Shown here piece after piece: positions 25,105 to 33,990 of a stretch of DNA of 64,000 nucleotides. The notes below the pieces were generated by a model. That model saw only the letters and a program-made list of their open reading frames with translations. It made no database searches and was not told where the DNA came from. The position numbers and the translations under genes are program-made. The stretch is from Filimonas zeae. GTDB lineage: Bacteria > Bacteroidota > Bacteroidia > Chitinophagales > Chitinophagaceae. The first letter of the stretch is position 1, and the number at the start of each line of letters is the position of its first letter. Where the stretch lies: the NCBI RefSeq assembly GCF_014641615.1, contig NZ_BMIB01000002.1, positions 248,001 to 312,000 on the forward strand. Direction: 5' to 3'.

Positions 25105-28100
25105 CTAATACACCAGCACCTTGTTTATGCCAACAAGCTTACCAGATTTGCTGGTTACCATTAACACAAACAGTCCGCGCTGGCTAAGATGAACCGGCTG
25201 GCGGGTTTGGGCGGGAAACTGATAGCGCGCCACCTCGCAACCCAGGAGGTTGTATATTCTTAAAAAACATTCCTCTTTGGTACTGTTTACCAGTACATTA
25301 AAATCGCCCCTGTTGGGTACCGGCCACACATGTACGCCGGGGAAGCCCGTACCACGTACAATCTGCACATCTGAAACACGCATTTTACCCAACCGGTCTT
25401 TGTGCACCAGGCGGTACCAGGTATTCCCGGCATGGCCGTTGGTATCTATCAGCTCATAGTTTAATGCGGCGGCGCTGCTGCCGTCAACACCTTTAGAAGG
25501 TATGCCGGCGCCCAGCTGCACAAAATCGTTGCCCCCGGTAAAACTGCGTTCCACTTCAAAATGATCAGTTTCAAATTCATTTTCTGTGTTCCAGCGCAGT
25601 GCTACGGTAGCAGCATCTTTACGGATGCCGGTAAATGTAATAGCGGTATTAGTTTTATCTATGCTGCTGCCGCTGTAAGTATTAACCGTGCGGGTAAAGG
25701 TAGCGCCTTCACTATCTGTAACCGTGAATGCAAAAGCACCCAGCCCCTTTTGTGATGGGCTAAACCGGGCAACACCTGCATTTACTGTAACGCTGCCATT
25801 AACCGCGTTGTGCACGGTAATAACCGGAGAAGCGGTATAACCGGCAGAGAGTGTTTTCAAATCCAGATACATGGGGGTGTTTTCCTTTTCGCTGATATGG
25901 GGTATAGCCATCCAGTTAAGGTATGCTTCCAGTTGAGTTACCCCATCCCTGTCCGTATCTGCGTTCGACTCTGAAAAATCTCCGGATGCAGAATGGGGGT
26001 TGGTGCCTTTGGCCACCTCCCACCAATCGGGCATACCATCATGGTCGCTATCCCAGTCATCTGCACGCGTTACTTCGGGGTAGTTCCCGTAACCGCCTGC
26101 ATCATCCTGATGATCTATCAGGCCCTTTAAACCACTCTTACTGCCTATAGTGGAGTAAGTGGAATCTCTGGTTTCGTTTATCATGCGTATATCATGATTA
26201 TCCAGGCCAGGCTGCGTACACCCTACATCAGACAGCACATTTTTGTAAGCCTGTGAGGCAGGCTGGATGTTAATATAAGAAGGAAAGAACGGTGCATTTA
26301 CAAATGTTTCCCAGTTAACAATGGCACCATTGGTAATGGAGATATTACGCCCTGCTTCCTGATTGGCTTCATTAAACACGCCAGGCATAACGTTGCCGGC
26401 AAAATAATACCGCTGACTGCCTTTTCCCGTTCCTTCATGATTGGCTGTAAGTGCCACTCTGGTGGTAGAGGAAGCGCCGCGCTTATAGTAATTATTTACA
26501 AAGTTTACCTCCATAGCGCCACCATCGGTAGTGCGCTTTTGCCAGTTATATACTACGTTGTTTACTATATCCAGCCGTCCGGAATAAAAAGCATTTCCAT
26601 CCAGCCCGCCGCCCATGCTCCAGTTACGGCCCTGGTTATGGGCTAACAGGTTATGATGAAAACTGCCCACATCGCCCCCTATGGTAGCCGCATAGCCATG
26701 CCCGGTGCCCGCAGGATAATTCTGATGCCCGGCCACATTAAGGGCTTCGGAAATAAGTGTGCGCTGCAGGGTAATATTTTTTCCGCCTCTGGAGCTGAAA
26801 GACTCATCTATGGTCCAGCTGATAGAACAATGGTCTATAATACTATGGTTAGCCCCGGTAAGGCCCATACCATCGTAGGTGGGGCCTGCCCCTAAACGCA
26901 TACGCAGATGCCTGGCTATATTATCATTACCCGTTATACCCAGCGGCGCCCCACGCAGGCAAATGCCTTTGCCGGGTGCAGTTTGTCCGGCTATGGTAAT
27001 ATAAGGCTGACTGGCTACCAACCTTGATGTAAGCGTAATAATACCCGCTACTTTAAACACAATGGTGCGCGGGCCTATATCGGCCGTAATAGCCTCTCTT
27101 AAACTTCCCGGCCCCGCATCGTTCAGGTTGGTTACTTCCACTACCCTGCCGCCTCTTCCGCCCCTGGCAAAACGGCCGTAACCTTCCGCATCAGGAAAAG
27201 CCAGTTGCCTGGTTCTGAACATCCACACGTTGCCTTTGTGCGTTCCGGCAGCATCTACCTCATCTACCCGCCAGTAATAGGTATCCATGCTATAGAGCTT
27301 CGATACCGCATAAAAGGAATCGCTGCGCGGTGCATTACCTTTAAACAACGGGGAATTGCGGTCAGCATCTGCTACCTGTGCGGAGTCTTTACCAAAGTAC
27401 ACATCGTGCGATAATGCGGAGGGGGCTGCTTCCCAACGCAATACATAAGCATTTCCCGGTGCTTCCAGATGCTCTTCTTTATGGGCAGGAAACGGAGTGC
27501 GCGACAGCAGGGCCGCATTAATAACATTTAAGTGTATGGCGTTGATGTACACATTTTTTACCGTTTGCGGCCCGCTCTCTTCTGCTTTGTACCGTATAAC
27601 CACCTCTTTACCCGCTTCGGCTGTAATTTCCAGGTTTACTGCGGCACAATCTGTTTCTTTAAACACCCGTATAGTGGGTATCAGATCATTCACCCTTAAC
27701 ACATCATTTACATACACATCCATAGGGCAAACTGTAGCGGCAGTAAGATTATCCGTTGCATTGTGATAGGTAGTAAGCGTGTGCTTACCTGCGGGCAGCC
27801 CTTTAATGGTAAGGATAATTTCGCTAGCCAGCGCAAAATCGCCATCCTTTACATACAAGGCATCGCAGGTTAAACGGGCCAGATTAGGGCTTTGCACGCC
27901 CGCCTTATAATACGTCATGGCCAATACGGCACCTCTGGCACCTTTGCTAAACGCAAACTGAACACCATTAACATTAAGTGAGTCAGGGCCGCCATTGGCA
28001 ATGGCCCAGGGCGTATAACCCGGCTCATTTACTTCCGGCAATGGCCGGCCAGACATGTTCATATCTATCTTCACCTCCGGCCTTTGGGCCACGGCAGGGA

Positions 28101-28158
28101 AATAGCTGCATATACCTGAAAAGAGCAACAGGAAACAAGCGTGTAGTTTTGTTTTCAT
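25105..28158 (-). CDS. T9SS-secreted pectate lyase-like protein
   Basis: 1017 residues from ATG 28158 (another ATG lies three codons upstream). Signal peptide: ACFLLLFSGICSYFPAVAQ. Order of parts: a jelly-roll/CBM-like N-terminal domain, a fibronectin-like domain ending in YYWRVDEVDAAG near 290-310, a right-handed beta-helix of the polysaccharide lyase 1 type from FPDAEGYGRFARGGRGGRVV to about residue 620 (GSLREAI, ISWTIDESFS, VGSFHHNLLAHNQGRN, NNVVYNW), a linker with DWDSDHDGMPDWWEVAKGTN, further beta domains, and a C-terminal T9SS sorting domain (VWPVPNRGDFNVLV). Pectate or related uronic acid polymers are the likely substrate, acting outside the cell. It has no SusC/SusD partner nearby, although an arabinan locus lies 26 kb away. 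Confidence 0.85.
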   Translation of the reverse strand: MKTKLHACFLLLFSGICSYFPAVAQRPEVKIDMNMSGRPLPEVNEPGYTPWAIANGGPDSLNVNGVQFAFSKGARGAVLAMTYYKAGVQSPNLARLTCDALYVKDGDFALASEIILTIKGLPAGKHTLTTYHNATDNLTAATVCPMDVYVNDVLRVNDLIPTIRVFKETDCAAVNLEITAEAGKEVVIRYKAEESGPQTVKNVYINAIHLNVINAALLSRTPFPAHKEEHLEAPGNAYVLRWEAAPSALSHDVYFGKDSAQVADADRNSPLFKGNAPRSDSFYAVSKLYSMDTYYWRVDEVDAAGTHKGNVWMFRTRQLAFPDAEGYGRFARGGRGGRVVEVTNLNDAGPGSLREAITADIGPRTIVFKVAGIITLTSRLVASQPYITIAGQTAPGKGICLRGAPLGITGNDNIARHLRMRLGAGPTYDGMGLTGANHSIIDHCSISWTIDESFSSRGGKNITLQRTLISEALNVAGHQNYPAGTGHGYAATIGGDVGSFHHNLLAHNQGRNWSMGGGLDGNAFYSGRLDIVNNVVYNWQKRTTDGGAMEVNFVNNYYKRGASSTTRVALTANHEGTGKGSQRYYFAGNVMPGVFNEANQEAGRNISITNGAIVNWETFVNAPFFPSYINIQPASQAYKNVLSDVGCTQPGLDNHDIRMINETRDSTYSTIGSKSGLKGLIDHQDDAGGYGNYPEVTRADDWDSDHDGMPDWWEVAKGTNPHSASGDFSESNADTDRDGVTQLEAYLNWMAIPHISEKENTPMYLDLKTLSAGYTASPVITVHNAVNGSVTVNAGVARFSPSQKGLGAFAFTVTDSEGATFTRTVNTYSGSSIDKTNTAITFTGIRKDAATVALRWNTENEFETDHFEVERSFTGGNDFVQLGAGIPSKGVDGSSAAALNYELIDTNGHAGNTWYRLVHKDRLGKMRVSDVQIVRGTGFPGVHVWPVPNRGDFNVLVNSTKEECFLRIYNLLGCEVARYQFPAQTRQPVHLSQRGLFVLMVTSKSGKLVGINKVLVY

Positions 28159-28300
28159 TTTTGGCAAGCTTTATTGCCAAACGTAATGGATAGCTGTGAG
28201 GATGAGGTGCAATATTTGGGCATAATGGTAGAAAAACCGGTCAACGCAAAAAACGAAGAACTTCCCTGCTCCAAGCCTGCTTTCAAGAATAATTGTTTTC

Positions 28301-28894
28301 TTAGCACTCAAGCGGGCTTAGATTAACAAAATCACCACCGTCATGGCCTATCGTTATAAATAATTGGTTAGTGTGCTGTAAAAAAAGTCTCTTGTCAATC
28401 TTTGTTCTGAAAACTTCGTCAAGAATAAACGCACAATAGGCAAGGGGAAGTATCCAATCTAAAAACACATAATTCTCCTTGTCTGTTTTTGCAAGTTCAT
28501 CTATCTGCCGGAGCGAGGCAGGCTGAGCATATCTGTTATCGGGTAAATATTTAAGATCACACGCCCATTCCCCATCTTCTTCATCATAACTATTAGCGCC
28601 CCCCATATACATGACGGGAACTTCATAGTTATCACCATGGGAAGCCTTGAGCAGCCCAATCCAAATGGCCACCACTTTTTCAGGAACAGGGCTAGCAGTA
28701 ACCAGAGCGGTAAACCAGTTTTCAAAATGAGTCAGATCTTCCTCAATTGCAATGTCGCTGAGTTTGCACCAGTAAACTTCTGGGGAGTGCTGCCGGTGCC
28801 AATCCAGAAATGTTGTCCAGGATTGCCTTGCAGAAGATTTTGAATCAAGAATAGTTGTGAAAATCTCCCAGGATTTATCGTATTGAAATGCCAT
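28301..28894 (-). CDS. Protein of unknown function
   Basis: 197 residues with no signal peptide and no membrane segment. Acidic and aromatic-rich; notable segments are RQSWTTFLDWHRQHSPEVYW, MGGANSYDEEDGEWACDL, KENYVFLDWILPLAYCAFIL and FITIGHDGGDFVNL. I do not recognise a family. The size, acidity and general style recall small cytoplasmic immunity proteins of polymorphic toxin systems, but no toxin gene lies beside it, so that is only a suggestion. It is a single gene flanked by intergenic regions of about 140 and 220 bases. Confidence 0.6.
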   Translation of the reverse strand: MAFQYDKSWEIFTTILDSKSSARQSWTTFLDWHRQHSPEVYWCKLSDIAIEEDLTHFENWFTALVTASPVPEKVVAIWIGLLKASHGDNYEVPVMYMGGANSYDEEDGEWACDLKYLPDNRYAQPASLRQIDELAKTDKENYVFLDWILPLAYCAFILDEVFRTKIDKRLFLQHTNQLFITIGHDGGDFVNLSPLEC

Positions 28895-29118
28895 TTATTC
28901 TTTCTATAGTTAAGTAGTTTATGAAAGTATCAGGAAAAGTAAAAATACTTAAACACAACCACAACAAAAGTATCATGCTTCCGCACATACAAAAACGAAA
29001 TGCTCTCATAGAAGGCGATAAATAACTAAGGAATTATATAGCTCAATATTTTGAACAATAACGCCACAAATGTGTAATTGCTTGTATTACAGTATTCTTT
29101 TACCAACCCCCTTACGCC

Positions 29119-29541
29119 ATGAAGCAATTTCTTTTACTGTTATGCCTTGCATTCCCCTACACATTACCCGCACAAAAAGACACTTCCAGACAGGCTATTA
29201 ACAACCGGGAAGACAGCTTACTGGTACAGAAATCGCAACAGTTGCAACAGATGACAGCCCTGCGCATAGCAGATTCTGTACGAAAAGCAGAGCTGGAACA
29301 ACAGATCAGCAGCCTGCGGCTCACAGATAACCTGAAAAAAACTGAATTATTGCAGGAACTGGCTATACTGCAAAGAAGAGACTCTATACAACTGGTGCAG
29401 CAAAAGCAAAAAATTGATTCACTACGAAGATTTGTAAAAGGAGTACCCGTTATTTTTTTTCAGGATACACTGATGGTGATATACGACCGGCAGGGCAGTT
29501 TCTCCCCCGCGAACGGGCAACAGCCATTGCCGAAAGAATAG
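29119..29541 (+). CDS. MscS-family channel, N-terminal fragment (frameshifted)
   Basis: 140 residues: signal peptide (FLLLLCLAFPYTLPAQ), then a long coiled-coil-like stretch of heptad-rich Leu/Gln/Ser sequence (VRKAELEQQISSLRLTDNL) and FVKGVPVIFFQDTLMVIYDR. The last residues (ANGQQPLPKE) are out of register: adding one C to the five-C run at 29504-29508 joins SFSP directly to RERATAIAERIEKLAKDYFF in the frame of the channel ORF downstream. It is therefore the periplasmic sensor part of one protein of about 602 residues, split by a one-base deletion, a phase-variable tract or a sequence error. Confidence 0.7.
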   Translation: MKQFLLLLCLAFPYTLPAQKDTSRQAINNREDSLLVQKSQQLQQMTALRIADSVRKAELEQQISSLRLTDNLKKTELLQELAILQRRDSIQLVQQKQKIDSLRRFVKGVPVIFFQDTLMVIYDRQGSFSPANGQQPLPKE

Positions 29542-29579
29542 AGAAGCTGGCCAAAGATTACTTTTTTCAGCCCGACTCT

Positions 29580-30926
29580 ATGGCCATAATCACTTCCGAT
29601 GCCACTACCGACCTGGTGTATAACGATCAGGTATTGCTGGGCATTTCAGCAAACGATGCGTTGTGGGTGCAGAAGTCTGCCACAGAACTGGCGCAGTTAT
29701 ACAAGGCCCGCATTAGCAAAGCCATAAAAGCATACCGCCAGGCCACCAGCTGGCAAACCATTGCCCGTGAAATTGCCCTGAGCATATTAATTATAGCGGT
29801 GCTGATACTGATAATATATGCCACTGCCAAAGCCCTGCATTGGATAAAAGCAAAAATTACTGCGGAGAAGGGCAAACGCATTAAGGGATTTAGTATACGC
29901 GGGTATAAGATATTTAATGAAGACAGGGCCGTGAGTTTTTTTAACGGCGCCGCTACTGTGATAAGGTGGATACTACTGCTGATTGTGTTTTATATAACCC
30001 TGCTGCTGTTGTTTGGCATTTTTCCGTGGACGCGCAAGCTGGCCGATTCGCTGCTGAATTCTTTTCTAACTCCTCTGCGTAAAATAATCCTGGGTACCTG
30101 GCATTACCTGCCCAACCTGGTAACTATTGCGGTAATCTGTTTTGTGTTCAGGCTGGTACTGAAAGGTATCCGCTTTTTAAAAGAGGAAGTGGAAACGGGT
30201 GTATTAAGGCTGCCCGGCTTTTATACCGACTGGGCTGCCCCTACCTATCAGATTATACGGGTGCTGGCACTGGCTTTTATGCTTATTGTTATTTTCCCTT
30301 ACCTGCCCGGTTCTAACTCGCCCGTGTTTAAAGGCGTATCGGTGTTTATGGGCGTGTTGTTTACTTTCGGGTCTGCCGGTGCGTTGGGCAATATTGTATC
30401 GGGTGTAGTGCTTACCTATATGCGCTCTTTTAAAATTGGCGACCGGGTAAAGATTGGCGATGTTACGGGTGATGTAATTGAAAAATCGTTACTGGTTACG
30501 CGTGTGCGCACCATTAAAAACGAAATTATATCTATACCCAACGCCACTATTATGAACAGCCATACGGTGAATTACAGCAGTGATGCACCGGACAAAGGTT
30601 TAATTGTACATGCTACCGTAACCGTGGGATATGATATACATTGGAGCAGGGTACACGAGTTACTGATTAAAGCCGCCGGCGCCACACCGCTGATAGAAAG
30701 CATCCCACCACCATTTGTACTACAGGCCTCGCTGGATGAGTTTTACGTATCGTACGAAATAAACGCTTATACCAAACACCCTAACAGGCAGGCCATTATT
30801 TACTCAGACCTGTATAAGCAGATACTGGATTTGTTTAAAGAGGCGGGTATTGATATTATGTCGCCACACTTTTATGTGGTAAAAAACGGCGATGCGGGCA
30901 AGCCGGATGAAGGTAAACCACATTAA
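29580..30926 (+). CDS. MscS-family mechanosensitive channel, C-terminal part
   Basis: 448 residues from ATG 29580, but the same frame is open and homologous back to about 29511, so this start is probably not native. It carries several membrane segments (IALSILIIAVLILIIYATA, ILLLIVFYITLLLLFGIF, LALAFMLIVIFPYL), the pore helix and MscS beta domain GSAGALGNIVSGVVLTYMRS, FKIGDRVKIGDVTGDVIEKS, ISIPNATIMNSHTVNYS, and the alpha/beta C-terminal domain. The full protein would be a sensor-extended MscS channel that releases solutes on hypo-osmotic shock. It is convergent with katE. Confidence 0.85.
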   Translation: MAIITSDATTDLVYNDQVLLGISANDALWVQKSATELAQLYKARISKAIKAYRQATSWQTIAREIALSILIIAVLILIIYATAKALHWIKAKITAEKGKRIKGFSIRGYKIFNEDRAVSFFNGAATVIRWILLLIVFYITLLLLFGIFPWTRKLADSLLNSFLTPLRKIILGTWHYLPNLVTIAVICFVFRLVLKGIRFLKEEVETGVLRLPGFYTDWAAPTYQIIRVLALAFMLIVIFPYLPGSNSPVFKGVSVFMGVLFTFGSAGALGNIVSGVVLTYMRSFKIGDRVKIGDVTGDVIEKSLLVTRVRTIKNEIISIPNATIMNSHTVNYSSDAPDKGLIVHATVTVGYDIHWSRVHELLIKAAGATPLIESIPPPFVLQASLDEFYVSYEINAYTKHPNRQAIIYSDLYKQILDLFKEAGIDIMSPHFYVVKNGDAGKPDEGKPH

Positions 30927-30966
30927 CAAAACGGGAACTACCCTTTACAGATAGCCCCCGTTTTGT
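30926..30966. terminator. Terminator between MscS and katE genes
   Basis: ACAAAACGGG (30926-30935) pairs with CCCGTTTTGT (30957-30966) across a 21-base loop. It lies between the convergent stops and has a T-run on either side, so it can serve both. Confidence 0.55.
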
Positions 30967-30986
30967 ACAGTATATTTTATAAGGTA

Positions 30987-33203
30987 TTAAGCAGGCACTT
31001 TGCGTGGCACCTCCCTTTCCCAAAACCGGTGCTGTGCTATGGCAAGTATAAACAGATCAGCCAGTTTAGCCGGCTTATCATGCACCGCCACACCACACCT
31101 CAGTACCGTTTCTTCTGTATTATCTTCCGGCAGTTTTTTATAAAAGTAAGTAGCTTCCAGTACCTGCTGCGCAGCAGCATCTGCTGCTATGGCTTTGCAG
31201 TGCTTAAAGGCCTCATTTAAAAAATGCACCGCATCGGCGTGCGCAGCCAGCGTAGCCACGCTGTTTACGCCACCGGGCACATATACCGCATCGTAAAAAA
31301 CAGAGGCGCCGGTTAAAAAGCTTTTATCAACAGGTATATGCTCATCGTTCTCTGCCAGTACATACCCCTGGCGCGGTGCTATTACTTCCACAACAGCGCC
31401 AGCTGCCAGCAGTGCTTTTTTAACGGTGTTCAACGCTTTGCCATCTACCCCATCTGCTGCCAGCACAGCCACCTGACGGGTTTGAATGGTTTCTTTTATG
31501 GTGTTGGCCATACTTAGCGCCGCAGATAAAGGCAATGAACTTTCTTTATGCTCCGGCTGATAGGCTGCAGGGTCAGCATCGGCCGGTATGCTTTTATTTA
31601 AAGGCTCTTCACTGTTTTTAGGTATGTGCAAACGCAGGGCGTAAGCTACCTGTGCAGCAAGGCCACTATCCACTTCTGCCAACAGGCGCAGCATACGTTC
31701 GCGTACGGGTACAGCCTGTACTTTACCCAGCTCAAAGCTGAAGGCATCTATAATATGATTCTTTTCCGGCTCTGACTGGCTGTTATAAAACAACTTTGCC
31801 TGACTGAAATGATCGAAGAAACTGCGGCTGCGCTCCCGTATTTTATGCGCTTCAATACGCTCGGGATAAGAGGTAAAGCCACCCTGCATTTTGCCCGCCA
31901 TAAAGGGGCAACCGCCACCCAGGCTATTGGGGCTATAGCTGGTTTTACCCTTGTTTATGGTTTGGCGCATATAACCATCGCGCTGGTTATTGTATACCGG
32001 CACAACGGGGCGGTTAATAGGTATTTCATGAAAATTAGGACCGCCCAGCCGTATCAGTTGTGTATCGGTATAGGAAAACAAACGCCCCTGCAACAGCGGA
32101 TCGTTGGTAAAATCAATACCCGGTACAATATGGCCTACATGAAAAGCAACCTGCTCTGTTTCAGCAAAAAAGTTATCGGGGTTACGGTTAAGCGTAAGCT
32201 TACCTATACGTTGCACAGGTACCAGTTCTTCAGGAATAATCTTGGTAGGATCTAACAGATCAAATTCGAACTTATGTTCATCTGCTTCCGGCACCACCTG
32301 TATGCCCAGTTCCCACTCCGGAAAATTACCGCTTTCTATGGCATTCCACAGATCGCGCCGGTGATAATCAGGGTCTTTGCCCGATATATTCTGCGCCTCA
32401 TCCCACGCTACGGAATGTACGCCCAGCAGCGGCTTCCAGTGAAACTTCACAAAGCTGGAAACCCCTTCTGCATTTACAAAACGGAAAGTGTGTACACCAA
32501 AACCTTCCATCATGCGATAGCTGCGGGGTATAGCGCGGTCGCTCATCAGCCACATTACCATATGGGTACTCTCGGGCATCAGCGATATAAAATCCCAGAA
32601 CGTATCGTGCGCAGAGGCTGCCTGTGGTATTTCGTTATCCGGCTCTGGTTTAACCGCATGTATAAGATCGGGAAATTTAATAGCATCCTGTATAAAAAAC
32701 ACGGGCATGTTATTGCCCACCAGATCAAAGTTGCCTTCCTGTGTATAAAACTTAACAGCAAAGCCTCTTACATCACGCGCCAGATCGGTAGAACCGCGCG
32801 AGCCTGCTACGGTTGAAAAGCGCACAAAAACAGGCGTTTCCTCTTCCGGATGCTGTAAAAAGGCAGCGCTGGTAATAGCCGCCTGCGATTGATATACTTT
32901 AAACACACCATGTGCCGCGGAACCGCGGGCATGTACCACACGCTCGGGTATACGCTCATGATCGAAATGGGTTATCTTCTCCCGCAGAATAAAATCTTCC
33001 AGCAGCGAAGGGCCTCTGCTACCCGCTTTGAGCGAATTTTCATCGTCGCTGATTCTTACGCCCTGATTGGTGTTCATATACGCACCGGATGCATCAACGG
33101 TGTCAGGTGCAAGATCTGTTGTTTTGGCATTATGCGGGTTAACCGCAGCAGTATCCGAAGGTTGCGGATACACACTATCCCTTGCGGGCTTTTTTGATGG
33201 CAT
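30987..33203 (-). CDS. katE: Catalase, large-subunit HPII type
   Basis: 738 residues, close to the ~750 of E. coli HPII. The core has IPERVVHARGSAAHGVFKVY with the catalytic His near residue 90, FSTVAGSRGSTDLARDVRGF, the distal Asn region GNNMPVFFIQDAIKFPDLIH and the heme-ligand Tyr in RLFSYTDTQLIRLG near residue 376. The C-terminal ~150 residues form the extra flavodoxin/PfpI-like domain of large catalases (VAVLAADGVDGKALNTVKKA, DAVYVPGGVNSVATLA). It dismutates hydrogen peroxide in the cytoplasm. The start follows the YciF-like gene by 10 bases, so both are probably expressed from one promoter upstream of that gene. Confidence 0.94.
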   Translation of the reverse strand: MPSKKPARDSVYPQPSDTAAVNPHNAKTTDLAPDTVDASGAYMNTNQGVRISDDENSLKAGSRGPSLLEDFILREKITHFDHERIPERVVHARGSAAHGVFKVYQSQAAITSAAFLQHPEEETPVFVRFSTVAGSRGSTDLARDVRGFAVKFYTQEGNFDLVGNNMPVFFIQDAIKFPDLIHAVKPEPDNEIPQAASAHDTFWDFISLMPESTHMVMWLMSDRAIPRSYRMMEGFGVHTFRFVNAEGVSSFVKFHWKPLLGVHSVAWDEAQNISGKDPDYHRRDLWNAIESGNFPEWELGIQVVPEADEHKFEFDLLDPTKIIPEELVPVQRIGKLTLNRNPDNFFAETEQVAFHVGHIVPGIDFTNDPLLQGRLFSYTDTQLIRLGGPNFHEIPINRPVVPVYNNQRDGYMRQTINKGKTSYSPNSLGGGCPFMAGKMQGGFTSYPERIEAHKIRERSRSFFDHFSQAKLFYNSQSEPEKNHIIDAFSFELGKVQAVPVRERMLRLLAEVDSGLAAQVAYALRLHIPKNSEEPLNKSIPADADPAAYQPEHKESSLPLSAALSMANTIKETIQTRQVAVLAADGVDGKALNTVKKALLAAGAVVEVIAPRQGYVLAENDEHIPVDKSFLTGASVFYDAVYVPGGVNSVATLAAHADAVHFLNEAFKHCKAIAADAAAQQVLEATYFYKKLPEDNTEETVLRCGVAVHDKPAKLADLFILAIAQHRFWEREVPRKVPA

Positions 33204-33213
33204 ATAGGTTATT

Positions 33214-33762
33214 TTAAATTGATTCAGCTATAACGGATAAGTTCTGATCGGCCTCCTGCTCTTCGGCCAGTGTTTGCTGCAACAGTTCAGCTATATCTGG
33301 CAGCCCCAGTTTACCGGCAAGTGTATGCAGGCTGGTGTATGCTGCAATTTCATAATGCTCTACCTTGCGGCAGGCAGTAACAATAGCCGTATCGCGCGCT
33401 ACCGTTCCCGGCTCTGTATCTTCTATAACTGCCTCCCCTTCTTTGGTAAGTCCTTCCATGGCATCGCACTTTTTTGCCTGCGCTTTTTCGTTCAGCAGCG
33501 TAAAAATTTCTTCCAGCCGGGTTACATGTACCGCTGTTACATCCAGGTGGCTGGTAAGGGCACTGATAAGTTCTGCATTTTCGGTGGCGGCTATCATTAC
33601 CGGTAAAGACTTTACCAGTTGATTTTCGGCCCAGTAAATGTCTTTCAGTTCATCCATAAATAATTCCTGTAATTGTTCGTCTGAAGTGGAAGGAGGTGTT
33701 GCTTTGTTGGATTTGTCGGATTCGGCAACCGCTGCCTGTTTTGGTTTTGATGCTTTTGACAT
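33214..33762 (-). CDS. YciF-like ferritin-fold protein (DUF892)
   Basis: 182 residues from ATG 33762; the frame extends to 33864 but the added residues do not fit the family. A Lys/Ala-rich polar start precedes the four-helix domain: LQELFMDELKDIYWAENQLV, HLDVTAVHVTRLEEIFTLL, CRKVEHYEIAAYTSLHTLA and LAEEQEADQNLSVIAE, with the Glu and His residues on helices that form the putative di-metal site of YciE/YciF proteins. These are general stress proteins, often beside manganese or heme catalases. Here it is the first gene of an operon with katE, which supports a role in oxidative or desiccation stress. Confidence 0.88.
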   Translation of the reverse strand: MSKASKPKQAAVAESDKSNKATPPSTSDEQLQELFMDELKDIYWAENQLVKSLPVMIAATENAELISALTSHLDVTAVHVTRLEEIFTLLNEKAQAKKCDAMEGLTKEGEAVIEDTEPGTVARDTAIVTACRKVEHYEIAAYTSLHTLAGKLGLPDIAELLQQTLAEEQEADQNLSVIAESI

Positions 33763-33990
33763 AGAGTTTACCGGCAGAAGTTTCAGAAAACATGCCAGAA
33801 GATGACAGCCGGTACGCTGCGCCAGGTGGCTAACTGGTATACAATAACGCGGGAATAAGTACACGTTTTATGATACCTGTAGCTTGGGAATAATAATTGC
33901 ATAACCGTTTTTGCAAACCATTATTCCGGCAGTTTCGCTATCTTTCGCGCAAAACCAACCCGCCCTTACAGGCCTATCACACCTACACCC

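Noticed and set aside
31809..32816. Plus-strand ORFs opposite katE
   Set aside because: Catalase on the minus strand is certain over the whole stretch; the antisense frames have no recognisable domain.
33763..33864. Upstream extension of the YciF-like gene
   Set aside because: The extra 34 residues do not resemble the family, and the Lys/Ala-rich start at 33762 is typical.
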